Of a stretch of 16,650 nt of DNA, positions 5,509 to 14,313 are shown in pieces. Made by a program: the position numbers and the translations under genes. Origin of the DNA: Planctomycetota bacterium (GTDB lineage: Bacteria > Planctomycetota > Planctomycetia > Pirellulales > Pirellulaceae). How positions within the stretch are numbered: position 1 is the stretch's first letter; each line of letters opens with the position of its first letter. Where the stretch lies: contig JAJDEH010000137.1 in assembly GCA_029259935.1 (NCBI GenBank), forward strand, positions 1-16,650, in the 5' to 3' direction. A model generated the notes under the pieces. The model saw only the letters and a program-made list of their open reading frames with translations. It was not told where the DNA came from and did not search any database.

Positions 5509-7788
5509 CTATAGCTCGAAGCGAAACGTGTCGCATGCATATCGATAAAGACGATGGCCAAGCGATGATGGCGAAACCGAAATGGATGCCTTTCCCGTTG
5601 ACCTCAAGGCGACTTCGGCATCTAGCGGATCGATGGCTATTCGAGCCTGAAACGACGTGCTGGTGGGGCGCGGAATTCCGTCGTCGCTAATCGTGGTGGC
5701 CACCTTGCCCGCTTTCGCCAACTCGACAGGGACCGTTTCAACTCGGCTTTCGCCGACTTGCGTGACTCGTCCCGTGAGCATTCTTCCGGGCACCTGCGGC
5801 AACCAGATCCGCGCGGTTTGCCCCTTACGGACGAACTCGACATCGGCCTGATCGATCACAAGAACGGCTTCCAGATTTTTCGGATTGCCGATTTGGCATA
5901 GCGTTGTTCCGGCTTCCAGCAAGCCGCCTGCATTTTTCGGATCAAGGGCCGCGCCGCTCCAAGATTCCAATTCGCCTGGCAAGGCCGCGCCTTGTCGAGA
6001 CTCGGCGGGCAGTACTGTTCCAGCCGCGGGCGCGGTAAGCGTTAGGCGTTCTCTTTGCTGGATTTTCTCACGTAATTGTTGTTCGGTATTGCGCAGTGCC
6101 TCCTCGGTGGCGGGCAAACGATTCGTGGCACTGTCGCGGCGAACCCCAAGCGTACGAAGAGCCCGCACTCGTTCGCGCAGTACCGCGACCCTTCCATCCA
6201 ACTGGGCAATTTCCACCTCAAGCGATGCGTTGGTCAATCTAACGAGCGGTTGGCCTTCGCTTACTTCGTGACCAAGGCGGATAGTTGGTGGTTCGCCATC
6301 GACGGGCGTGGGTAAACGGCCGGTCATCGTGACGAAGACGCGCGCTGCGTCGGCCGATTCGACCACCAGCGGGGCATGCACTCGGCTGGGCAAGGGCACC
6401 AGAAGGACCGCCAGGATCAGCGCGCCAACACCCGTGAAAACCAGCGTTGCTCTTATTCGTTTCACTTGCTGCCGCCTTATTGCCGAGTTCATGTAAACCA
6501 TCATTTTAGTCAACGGCGTCAGCACCATTCCAAGCACCAGCAGGACGGCCAGGAATTGAGCCACGACCTGCAGCCCGTGGGGCTTTAATAGCACATGCAC
6601 AAGCCAGAGTATTCCCGCGACCACCAGAATCCGATACATCAGCGACGCCACGGCGTATCCCACCAAGAATCCGCGACGGTTCGTGCTTAGCACGCGACGG
6701 TTCAAATCACTCACCCCGAGGAAAGTTCGGGCTAGCAGCCCACGCAGCGCGGTGGCGGACTGCTGACGAAGGTTTGGAATCTCCACCAGATCGGACAAGA
6801 TGTAGTATCCGTCGTAACGCAGCAGCGGATTCCCATTGAATAGCAGCGTACTGACCGAGCAGACGACCATCGTGTTTACGCAGATGGAGTTCAGCAATCC
6901 CGGCTCACTAAACCACCACAAGAACGTGCAGATCGCCGCCAGCACGATCTCCACCATCATTCCCGCGCCGCTGACCGCGATGCGATGCCATTTGTTCCTC
7001 ATCATCCAGGCATCCGAAACATTGCAGTACAGACATGGTGTAAACACCAGAAACATGACTCCCATCTCATGACACTCGCCGCCAAAGTGTTTGCAGGCCA
7101 ACGCGTGGCCCATCTCGTGCAGCACCTTGGCCAATCCAACCGCCACGGCCAGCCAGATCAAGTTCTCGACATGGAAGAACGCGTGAATGCTCGGCAGCCG
7201 CATGGCCAGCGTCTCGTTCCGCACCACGACCATCGTCAAGGCGGACGCGACCAACACGACGGCGGCCAACAGGAACCACGTCGAAAACAACCAGCGGCAC
7301 TTTGGGTAGAGCCAGTCCAGAAACCGATCGGGATCGACACCCCGAAATCGGATTGCCAGGACGCTCGTAAGCCGGGCGAGCCACTGCTGCCGCTGTTGGC
7401 GCTCGCGGCGCGCGAGTAACGGCCCCGCTTGGCCGTGCAAATCTCCAACCACCAGCCCCTGGCCGTGCAGCATTACAAGAAACTCGGACAGTTGCTGTTC
7501 GCCCAGTCGCGCTGGCGCGAATCGTTCGTCAAACCGCTGTTGGATCGTGGCGAGTCCTTGCTTACCATCGAGGGCCTGCAGCACGAAGTACTCTTCCTCG
7601 CGGAGCTGAAAGTACCTCAGTCGGGCTGGATCCTTGATGCTCCAATACGTCTGGCCACGAAACTGCAATGCACGAGCAACTAGATCAAGGCGCTTTCTGA
7701 GCAGCGGCACGGCATCGTCATGGGCACGAGCCTGCTTGGCGTGCCGCGGTCGATCGGCAAAGCTTGCTGAAGCCACGAGATCACTCAT
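5509..7788 (-). CDS. PqqD/RRE-like - M50 zinc metalloprotease - HlyD adaptor fusion
   Basis: This 759-aa inner-membrane protein is a YydH-like site-2-protease homologue joined to a HlyD-type periplasmic adaptor. Residues about 40-115 (FRGQTYWSIKDPARLRYFQL ... EYFVLQALDGKQGLATIQQRF) resemble the winged-helix PqqD/RRE domains that bind peptides. About 166-465 is a multi-span membrane domain with HEMGH at 224-228 (zinc ligands and catalytic Glu), a Cys-rich loop (FTPCLYCNVSDAW) and FNGNPLLRYDGYY at 317-329, where D326 is the likely third zinc ligand. About 470-735 is HlyD-like: split lipoyl halves around a short coiled coil (about 525-582), then a beta-barrel. The catalytic residues are present, so either proteolysis of a membrane or leader peptide or a purely structural channel role is possible. 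Its start overlaps the upstream HlyD gene by 8 nt, indicating translational coupling. It is the likely inner-membrane core of the export system encoded here. Confidence 0.85.
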   Translation of the reverse strand: MSDLVASASFADRPRHAKQARAHDDAVPLLRKRLDLVARALQFRGQTYWSIKDPARLRYFQLREEEYFVLQALDGKQGLATIQQRFDERFAPARLGEQQLSEFLVMLHGQGLVVGDLHGQAGPLLARRERQQRQQWLARLTSVLAIRFRGVDPDRFLDWLYPKCRWLFSTWFLLAAVVLVASALTMVVVRNETLAMRLPSIHAFFHVENLIWLAVAVGLAKVLHEMGHALACKHFGGECHEMGVMFLVFTPCLYCNVSDAWMMRNKWHRIAVSGAGMMVEIVLAAICTFLWWFSEPGLLNSICVNTMVVCSVSTLLFNGNPLLRYDGYYILSDLVEIPNLRQQSATALRGLLARTFLGVSDLNRRVLSTNRRGFLVGYAVASLMYRILVVAGILWLVHVLLKPHGLQVVAQFLAVLLVLGMVLTPLTKMMVYMNSAIRRQQVKRIRATLVFTGVGALILAVLLVPLPSRVHAPLVVESADAARVFVTMTGRLPTPVDGEPPTIRLGHEVSEGQPLVRLTNASLEVEIAQLDGRVAVLRERVRALRTLGVRRDSATNRLPATEEALRNTEQQLREKIQQRERLTLTAPAAGTVLPAESRQGAALPGELESWSGAALDPKNAGGLLEAGTTLCQIGNPKNLEAVLVIDQADVEFVRKGQTARIWLPQVPGRMLTGRVTQVGESRVETVPVELAKAGKVATTISDDGIPRPTSTSFQARIAIDPLDAEVALRSTGKASISVSPSSLGHRLYRYACDTFRFEL

Positions 7789-8662
7789 CGTCTGGATTTC
7801 TCAAGGGCTCGACGGCCATCGACCCAAGCATTCCAGGCCGCAGAATCAGTTTTCGGTTGTCAATCTCCGCCCAGATGCGCACGCGGCCGTCGACGGGATT
7901 GATCTCGGGGCTGACGAATTGCAGTCGGCCTTCAAACTCAACCGTGCCGCGACCTTCTATCTCGGTACTGAAAGTCACCTTCGATCCGGGGCGGACGGCG
8001 TTCCATTGCTTGGCGCTTACGAATCCCTCGGCCCGCAGACGGTTTAGACGCAGGATCCGCATCAGCGGTTGACCCGGCTCGGCCCATTCGCCCCGGCGGC
8101 GGTTGAGTTGCACGACCATGCCGTCAATCGGCGCGAGTATGCGCCGACGCTCGAGATTCCTTTTGGCGATCGTCAACTCATTGGCGGCGAATTGGTATCG
8201 CAACTCAGCGACTCGCCGATCGTGCTCGGCCTGCTCGATGTCAAGCTTCGCCTTGTCGACCGCCAACCGCTTTCGGTCCAATTCTTCCTCGCTGACCGCG
8301 TGATCAAACAGTTTGGCCGCCTTGACTCCTCGTTCTAATTCCGATTCCGCCAAGCTGAGCGTCTTCTTGGCCAACCGAAGCTGCACGTCGTTTTTCGCCT
8401 GGGCGCGCGCGGTTTCCAGTTCTATTTCCGCCCGTCTCGCGGCCAACACGACATCCGCATCGTCGATCTGGCCGACTACTTGTCGCGATTCCACCAGGTC
8501 GCCTTCTTCGACTTGCATGTTGACAATAATTCCCTGTTCACTTGCCGGGACTTCCACTTGCTCCATCGTCGTGATCAGGGCGTCCTCGACGATTACCGGG
8601 CGCTCGCCGGGTTCCGCCCAAACGGTCAATGTCGTGACGACCAAAAGTGTTGTTGGAAGCAT
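7781..8662 (-). CDS. Periplasmic adaptor (HlyD / membrane fusion protein)
   Basis: This 293-aa secreted adaptor would connect an inner-membrane component to the TolC-type channel. It has a short signal peptide (PTTLLVVTTLTVWA). The first lipoyl half is at about 36-66 (VEVPASEQGIIVNMQVEEGD), followed by a long coiled coil at about 70-172 and the second lipoyl half at about 174-205 (RRILAPIDGMVVQLNRRRGE). A beta-barrel with the usual PGM segment (LRPGMLGSMAVEP) ends the protein. AGGA sits 7 nt upstream of the ATG (complement of 8670-8673). It is 67 nt downstream of the GAF-HlyD gene and overlaps the M50-HlyD gene by 8 nt, so the three form one operon. It is shorter than typical RND or ABC adaptors because it lacks a membrane-proximal domain. 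Confidence 0.87.
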   Translation of the reverse strand: MLPTTLLVVTTLTVWAEPGERPVIVEDALITTMEQVEVPASEQGIIVNMQVEEGDLVESRQVVGQIDDADVVLAARRAEIELETARAQAKNDVQLRLAKKTLSLAESELERGVKAAKLFDHAVSEEELDRKRLAVDKAKLDIEQAEHDRRVAELRYQFAANELTIAKRNLERRRILAPIDGMVVQLNRRRGEWAEPGQPLMRILRLNRLRAEGFVSAKQWNAVRPGSKVTFSTEIEGRGTVEFEGRLQFVSPEINPVDGRVRIWAEIDNRKLILRPGMLGSMAVEPLRNPDDE

Positions 8663-8729
8663 GGTTGTTTCCTTTCGGCGTTTAGCCTAGGACGTGTGGC
8701 CTTGGGCATGCGGCGGAATAATGGTCCCT

Positions 8730-10772
8730 TTAGAACAGAACTCTCGATCGAATCGCCTCGATCAAATCATGGAGCCATACATAGCCGATCGAAGCACGCC
8801 CACACTGGATTTTCGCGATCACCGTGGTTCCCGGTCGCGGGTCCGGGGGACGTTTGTCTTGGTCGATACTGGACCGCACCGGGATGGTGGCTCCGTAGAC
8901 TTCATGGTGTTCGACGGCCAGCCCCGTCTCCACGACCGCGGCGTGATACGTCGTGCTAGGATCCGAGCGAACAATGAACGTGACGTCGAGCGGCTCCTTG
9001 GACGCGCGCCGGGCAGCATTGACATAACCGATGTGGTGATCCGGAACATGCACCTCCACCAGCCATTGACCTTGCGGGTCGACCACCGTCATTAGCTTTT
9101 GCCCTTGCCGCACGGGCCGCGAATCGAGCCGCCCAACGACATCCCAAGTTTGCACTTGGCCGCCTTGTTTCGTCCTGATGGCCAAATCGTCTTTTTGAGA
9201 TCTTAAGATTTGGCTTCTTTTCTCCAGCGACTCGATCATGGCCGTCAGTTCCAGTCGGCGGGCAGTCAAATCGTCGAATTTCTCCTTGTCGACGGCGGTA
9301 ATCTGGCGACCGCCGGTCTTGCGTATGGTTTCGTCCACCGTGTCGAATTCGCGTTTGGCGGTGTCAAGCTCTCCCGCGACCGTCGTCATTTCGTAATCTA
9401 GGTCCGAACTGGCAAGTTGCATCACGTGAGTGCCGGAATCGACATGAAGTTGCTTGGCATGCAGGCGTTCGCGGATCGGGTCAGGAAAAGTCACAATTCC
9501 GTCATGGGGGGCATAGATTACTTCGCGGGCAATTGGAACCAACTCACCACGCGCTTCCACGTTGAAATCGGTTTTCACCAGCGCGAGTCCTAGCAGCATC
9601 AAGACCATCGCCGCGAGAACAACGACCGTGGCTGGCAACCGCTTCAATTCAGTGAACCAACTCAGCTTGTGGATCCAGCGAACGAGCGGCATCAGCGGGA
9701 GCTCGGCAACCGAGTTCGCGTTTCGCAAAGCTGATGCACAGTGCGGCGCGACAAACCGCGCTCTTTGTTTGGTGAAGTCCAGGTTGCCGTTTGGCTGAAA
9801 AAACTCGACCAGCAGAATGCTCCGAGTTTCGTTCGATGGCGACTGGTCCGCTTTGCCTTCCAGCGGGAGTACGCCACACTTCGTCGCCTGCGAATGCCGC
9901 ATGTACCGCGAGAGGCCCGCTGGCCTGTCGCCGGACTGCGATTCATCTTCACCCGGCCACCATAGCGGCTGCCCGACAGCCATGACGTCGTCGGCCAATT
10001 CTTCCATGGCGCGAACCATCGTCGATCGTGAATCGAACGTCTCCAAGCCACTGATACATCGCAGCTTGGTCTTTCCCAGGCGATACGTGAGGACACTGAC
10101 GCGATCGCAGCCAAGGACCAACCGCCCTTCGTTGGCAATCACATAAGCAGTGGTATCCGGGTCGATGTCTTCGTGAATTCGACGGAGAAAATCGGCCGTG
10201 GCGAGCCACTGCTCCTCGCGTTGTCCCATCTGACGCAACTTTGTATTGCGATGAAAGTCGGCGGCCAGTTCACAGGCGGCCGTCAGAAGCTCTCGGTTGC
10301 CACGTTCGGTCGCCGGCGAAAGGTCGGAATCTAGAAAAAGCTCGACAACCGCGACCGTATCACTACCCACCACATCACTACCCACCACGATCGGGCACAG
10401 AATGATCAAGTATTCGGTCGGGTTGGTCGGAAAAGAACCGGACTCCAAGGCCGCGCCGGGCTGCGCGCTGGCTGCGGCTCTCAGTTCAAACGCCTGCTCC
10501 AAGAATGACGGATGCGGGCCCTCTTCCCCTCGATCCTCGGCCACCGCCGGCATTCGCACCCGCGCGTCGATCGACATCCGGCCGTCTTCACGGCACCAGA
10601 TTGCTCCGCCCACGGACGCCGTGGCCCGCACGACTCGCTTGAGCAACTCGGCGTGAAACGGGCGAACGGCCATATCCTCTTGCGACAGATTAGCCAACTC
10701 GTGAATCAGTTGCTCGATCTGCTGCCAAGCGGAGTTAGGCGATTGAAATTGTGAGGTCGCAAATTCCGTCAT
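8730..10772 (-). CDS. GAF-type sensor domain fused to a membrane-anchored HlyD adaptor
   Basis: This 680-aa protein spans the inner membrane once. Residues 1-360 are cytoplasmic and contain a GAF-like region, with WLATADFLRRIHEDIDPDTT and LVLGCDRVSVLTYR at about 189-230 and the matching strands LLVEFFQPNGNLDFT at about 320-334; a second, weaker GAF-like unit may lie at about 35-150. The membrane helix is at about 379-399 (LPATVVVLAAMVLMLLGLAL). The periplasmic part has a lipoyl half (ARGELVPIAREVIYAPHDGI), a coiled coil at about 460-530 with helices separated by a Gly-rich turn, the second half (GRLDSRPVRQGQKLMTVVDP) and a barrel ending in RPGTTVIAKI. It thus links a ligand- or signal-sensing module with the export apparatus. 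ATG 10772 is the earliest possible start, since an in-frame TGA lies two codons upstream. It is the first gene of the operon. I cannot name the GAF ligand. Confidence 0.82.
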   Translation of the reverse strand: MTEFATSQFQSPNSAWQQIEQLIHELANLSQEDMAVRPFHAELLKRVVRATASVGGAIWCREDGRMSIDARVRMPAVAEDRGEEGPHPSFLEQAFELRAAASAQPGAALESGSFPTNPTEYLIILCPIVVGSDVVGSDTVAVVELFLDSDLSPATERGNRELLTAACELAADFHRNTKLRQMGQREEQWLATADFLRRIHEDIDPDTTAYVIANEGRLVLGCDRVSVLTYRLGKTKLRCISGLETFDSRSTMVRAMEELADDVMAVGQPLWWPGEDESQSGDRPAGLSRYMRHSQATKCGVLPLEGKADQSPSNETRSILLVEFFQPNGNLDFTKQRARFVAPHCASALRNANSVAELPLMPLVRWIHKLSWFTELKRLPATVVVLAAMVLMLLGLALVKTDFNVEARGELVPIAREVIYAPHDGIVTFPDPIRERLHAKQLHVDSGTHVMQLASSDLDYEMTTVAGELDTAKREFDTVDETIRKTGGRQITAVDKEKFDDLTARRLELTAMIESLEKRSQILRSQKDDLAIRTKQGGQVQTWDVVGRLDSRPVRQGQKLMTVVDPQGQWLVEVHVPDHHIGYVNAARRASKEPLDVTFIVRSDPSTTYHAAVVETGLAVEHHEVYGATIPVRSSIDQDKRPPDPRPGTTVIAKIQCGRASIGYVWLHDLIEAIRSRVLF
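10359..10388. repeat. 15-bp perfect tandem duplication inside the GAF-HlyD gene
   Basis: ATCACTACCCACCAC occurs twice in direct tandem. Being 15 bp, it keeps the reading frame and duplicates five residues, giving VVGSDVVGSD at about 129-138 of the encoded protein, in a loop of the N-terminal sensor half. Confidence 0.8.
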
Positions 10773-11060
10773 GATAATTCATCAGTATAGTCGGAATCTC
10801 CAAATCCCCGTCGGGCGCGGGCGACATTGACGCCACACAGCGAACTTCGCCAATTATTCTACTCAGATTATGCAGTTTCCAACGTTATTGCAGAATCTCC
10901 CACATTTTGCATTTTCTCAGGTTTATGCGCGCCGATGATGTTTATGACGTCTCAGTTTGGCCGGTTTGCCTCTCAGTAGGATGCACTGCTGACCCCCGAG
11001 ATGTTCAGCGTCTCACCCAACATCCGCGAACACTCCCCACCTGCCCACCCCTAGCCAACG
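10773..11060. promoter_or_regulatory. Shared control region between divergent export genes
   Basis: This 288-bp gap separates the start of the GAF-HlyD operon (minus) from the TolC gene (plus), and must hold both promoters. On the minus strand a TATACT lies 12-17 nt before the ATG, and a TTGGAA with TAGAAT 15 nt further on is a weak promoter-like pair (complement of about 10857-10883). An AT-rich patch at 10850-10920 carries two similar words, CTGCAATAA and CTGCATAAT (minus strand), possibly operator half-sites. None of these calls is strong. Confidence 0.4.
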
Positions 11061-13109
11061 ATGCCATTGCGAGAAGCCACAGTTTGTTGGTTTGTTGTTG
11101 CGATTGTATGGTCTTGCGCGGTTTTAACGGTCGGTCCGGGTTGCCAGTCGGCCCGGCAACCGGCGGCGTGTTCCGACTTGGGACATTTCCATGCCGTGTC
11201 GACGCGGATCGAGTTTCCCGACTTGAAAACCGGGGATTGTTCGAAGGTGGCCTGCACGCCGCCGCCCCTGACCATTGGCCAAGGCGGCGAACACGAATAT
11301 TGGGACCTGACTCTAGCCGAAGCGATGCATCTGGCCCTGGTCAATTCCAAGGTACTACGCGACTTGGGTGGGACGGTCCTGGATGCCCCGGACCACGTGC
11401 AAACGATCCATTCGCCCTCGATACAGGAAACGGATCCCCGCTTCGGCGTGGCGGGTGCCTTGAGTGCCTTCGACGCCTCGTGGTCGACGCAGGCCTTTTT
11501 TGAAAAGAACGACCGGGCGCTGAACAACCAGTTCTTTGGGGGCGGGACGCGCATTCTTAAGCAAGATTTGCTGGCCTACCATTCGGAGATCTTCAAACGC
11601 AACGCCATCGGCGGCGATTTCGCCGTCCGGCACAACGTGGATTATGACTTCAACAATGCGCCCGGCAATAATATTCCCAACCTTCCCTGGGCCACGAACG
11701 TCGAAGTAGAAATGCGCCAGCCGATCCTGCAGGGCGCGGGCGTCGACTTCAATCGAATTGCCGGACCAGACGGAACGCCCGGCCTCTATAACGGCGTGCT
11801 GATAGCCCGCGTCAACACCGACGTCAGTCTGGCGGACTTCGAGATGGGCGTGCGTGATCTGATCAACGATGCCGAAACCGCTTACTGGGCTCTGTACTTC
11901 GCATATCGCGACCTGGACGCCAAGATGCGTGCCCGTGATCAGGCGCTCGAAACATGGCGTTATGTGCGCTCGTTGTTTGAGAGCCGTCGCCGGGGTGGCG
12001 ATGCGGCCAAGGAAGCACAAGCCCGTGAACAATATTTTCGCCTGGAGCAAGAGGTTCAGAACGCCCTGAGCGGCAAGCTGGAAGATCGCGCGCTGTCCCG
12101 ATCGTTTCGTTTGTTCGGGGGAATTCACATTAAAGAGCGGCAACTTCGCCTGATGCTCGGTTTGCCCATCAATGACGGCCGGCTGATTCGCCCCGCTTCC
12201 GAGCCGACAGTCGCCAAAGTCGTTTTTTGCTGGGACGACATCTTGAACGAAGCGCTGTTGCGACGGGCCGAGCTACGCCGGCAAAAGTGGAAAATCAAGC
12301 GGCGCGAGTTGGAACTAACGGCATCAAGAAATTTCTTGCTTCCGCAATTGGATACCGTGGGACGCTATCGTTGGCGAGGTTTGGGGCACGACCTGATTGA
12401 GCCGAATGGCGCGGGACGCCCCGCATTCAACGACGCATTTCAAAACATGTTTGATGGCGGCTTTCAGGAATGGCAAGTTGGTGTCGAGTTCGCGTTCCCG
12501 ATTGGATTCCGTCAGGCTCACGCGGCGGTCCGCAACGCACAGTTGAACTTGGCCCGCGATCACGCCATTCTGGATGAACAAGAACGAGAAATCTCTCACG
12601 ATGTAAGTAATGCCTACGCCGAACTGGAGCGCGCCTATCTGGCGGCGCAAACAAGTCTCAATCGGCGGTCAGCCGCCAAAGATCAGGTCGACGCGCTGAC
12701 CGCCCGTTATCAGCGGGCTGAAGAGAGCGAATTGGCGCGGCTGCTCGACTTGCTGCTCGACGCCCAGCGACGGTTGGCCGACGCGGAGAGCCAATACTAC
12801 CGGGCAATTACCGAGTATTCGCTGGCGATCAAGCAAGTACACTACGCCAAGGGGTCGTTGTTGGATTACAACGAGATCTACTTGTCGGAAGGCCGGTGGC
12901 CCAAGAAGGCCTACGCTGATGCTCGGCAACGCGACCGTCTGCGAGCGAAGCACTTTCGCTTGGACAATTTCATCTTCTCTCGATCCGCCAGCAAAATCAG
13001 CCGGGGCGACTATCCACAACGGATCGAGTTGCCGGTTCACGTCGAGCTGGCGCCATCGACATTCGAGCGACTTCCCCCAGTTGAATCGCCGCCGCCGAAC
13101 GATGGCTGA
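11061..13109 (+). CDS. TolC-type outer-membrane efflux/secretion channel
   Basis: This 682-aa protein of the TolC/OEP family forms the outer-membrane and periplasmic duct that works with HlyD adaptors. The N-terminus is hydrophobic (VCWFVVAIVWSCAVLTVGPG) and ends in GC (Cys28), suggesting lipid attachment, although the lipobox is not canonical. DLTLAEAMHLALVNSKVLRD (82-101) is the usual first helix of the family. Long helical stretches follow (NDAETAYWALYFAYRDLDAK; ALLRRAELRRQKWKIKRREL; EQEREISHDVSNAYAELERA), matching the two-fold OEP repeat, with the beta-strand segments WATNVEVEMRQPILQGAG and GFQEWQVGVEFAFPIGFRQA in between. The protein is longer than E. coli TolC because of an N-terminal extension and a C-terminal tail rich in basic residues and proline. 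A stop codon in frame at 11052 makes 11061 the earliest ATG; there is no clear Shine-Dalgarno. It is transcribed away from the adaptor operon and is its evident partner. Confidence 0.86.
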   Translation: MPLREATVCWFVVAIVWSCAVLTVGPGCQSARQPAACSDLGHFHAVSTRIEFPDLKTGDCSKVACTPPPLTIGQGGEHEYWDLTLAEAMHLALVNSKVLRDLGGTVLDAPDHVQTIHSPSIQETDPRFGVAGALSAFDASWSTQAFFEKNDRALNNQFFGGGTRILKQDLLAYHSEIFKRNAIGGDFAVRHNVDYDFNNAPGNNIPNLPWATNVEVEMRQPILQGAGVDFNRIAGPDGTPGLYNGVLIARVNTDVSLADFEMGVRDLINDAETAYWALYFAYRDLDAKMRARDQALETWRYVRSLFESRRRGGDAAKEAQAREQYFRLEQEVQNALSGKLEDRALSRSFRLFGGIHIKERQLRLMLGLPINDGRLIRPASEPTVAKVVFCWDDILNEALLRRAELRRQKWKIKRRELELTASRNFLLPQLDTVGRYRWRGLGHDLIEPNGAGRPAFNDAFQNMFDGGFQEWQVGVEFAFPIGFRQAHAAVRNAQLNLARDHAILDEQEREISHDVSNAYAELERAYLAAQTSLNRRSAAKDQVDALTARYQRAEESELARLLDLLLDAQRRLADAESQYYRAITEYSLAIKQVHYAKGSLLDYNEIYLSEGRWPKKAYADARQRDRLRAKHFRLDNFIFSRSASKISRGDYPQRIELPVHVELAPSTFERLPPVESPPPNDG

Positions 13110-13300
13110 AATCCGCACGGGGAGTGCGACTTAGCTTTTATATTTCGTAAGCTGTTTCTCAGAAACGGTTTAACGGAATCGCTCGAGCCACGATCGGGCC
13201 TCTTCTTGCGGCGATTTCCAAACGGTTTCAATATTCACGGGTTGTCAACGAAGATAACATTATGATATCACTTTGAAATCACGCCCTTGATTGGAGAGAC

Positions 13301-14260
13301 ATGATGATGAAAGAGATTCAATACAAACCCCTTTCTGGTTGGTTTCCGCTGGTGGTCGCGATCGGGATTCTCGTGGCGGCTCCCGTTGCCTTCGTGTACG
13401 GCATTATTCTCCTCGATCATGGCGACCTGCTGGGCAGGGTTCTATTCCCGTCCGCGTTCGTGGCACTCTTTGCGGGGATCGTGACGTTGTTCGGATTTCA
13501 AGCCGTCGCGCCCAATGACGCGCGCGTGCTGTTGCTGTTCGGTGACTATCGGGGCACGATTGCCGAGTCGGGTTTTTTCTGGGTGAACCCATTCTTTTCG
13601 AAAAGAAAGATCACACTGCGCGTTCGCAACTTTGAAACCGGTTCAATTACCACACCCGAAAAGAAAGATGCCGCCGGCAAGATCTTGCAGCACAAGAGCC
13701 GCTCGGTCAGTCGACCTTCCAAGGTTAACGACCGCGACGGCAACCCGATCGAAATCTCGGCCGTGGTGGTGTGGCGAGTGGTGAATACGGCCGAAGCGAT
13801 GTTCGAGGTTGATGACTATGAGGACTTCGTCGCCGTGCAGAGTGAAGCCGCCTTGCGAAATTTGGCGAGCCGGCATCCCTACGACAGTCACGACGACGAG
13901 GTTTCGCTACGCGGCAATACGCCGGAGATCTGCGACCAACTGCAACACGATATACAAGAGCGTTTGGTGAAGGCGGGCGTCGAGGCGATCGAGGCTCGGA
14001 TCAGCCACTTGGCCTACGCTCCGGAGATCGCGGCGGCGATGTTGCAACGACAACAGGCCCAGGCCGTTGTCGCGGCGAGAACCACGATCGTCGAAGGCGC
14101 GGTTGGGATGGTGGAAATGGCGCTGGACCACCTCGCGAAAGACGACATCATTCAACTGGATGAAGAACGGAAGGCGGCGATGGTCTCCAACCTGCTGGTC
14201 GTGCTGTGCAGTGATCGACACACTCAACCGGTAATTAACACGGGAAGCATCTACCACTAA
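13301..14260 (+). CDS. SPFH (band 7 / prohibitin-like) membrane protein
   Basis: This protein of up to 319 aa has two N-terminal membrane helices (about 14-38 and 46-69) and an SPFH domain (about 70-280). Marks of the family are the start [20 protein letters not shown], then [40 protein letters not shown] (about 146-165) and the oligomerising helix [24 protein letters not shown] proteins assemble into ring or cage scaffolds in the membrane and often organise proteases or membrane microdomains. Three ATGs lie in a row (13301, 13304, 13307); GGAGAG at 13293-13298 fits the second or third best. The gap before it (13110-13300) contains TTGTCA at 13242 and an ATATCA-like box 17 nt on as a weak promoter candidate. 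The next gene follows within 60 nt. Confidence 0.87.
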   Translation: MMMKEIQYKPLSGWFPLVVAIGILVAAPVAFVYGIILLDHGDLLGRVLFPSAFVALFAGIVTLFGFQAVAPNDARVLLLFGDYRGTIAESGFFWVNPFFSKRKITLRVRNFETGSITTPEKKDAAGKILQHKSRSVSRPSKVNDRDGNPIEISAVVVWRVVNTAEAMFEVDDYEDFVAVQSEAALRNLASRHPYDSHDDEVSLRGNTPEICDQLQHDIQERLVKAGVEAIEARISHLAYAPEIAAAMLQRQQAQAVVAARTTIVEGAVGMVEMALDHLAKDDIIQLDEERKAAMVSNLLVVLCSDRHTQPVINTGSIYH

Positions 14261-14301
14261 CGCATCGCCGACACCAAGCAGCCAACTTGTCGTGGCTGCA
14301 T

Positions 14302-14305
14302 GAGG
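14302..14305 (+). promoter_or_regulatory. Ribosome-binding site supporting a TTG start
   Basis: GAGG lies 8 nt before TTG 14314. The TTG at 14287 has no such site and would add nine residues that do not belong to the ribbon-helix-helix fold. Confidence 0.5.
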
Positions 14306-14313
14306 TATTTTCC

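Noticed and set aside
10907..11503. 198-codon plus-strand frame overlapping the TolC start
   Set aside because: It shares most of its length with the TolC gene in another frame and has no family resemblance.
13154..13166. GTTTCT-C-AGAAAC hairpin after the TolC gene as a terminator
   Set aside because: The one-base loop leaves only a short usable stem, and there is no T-tract.
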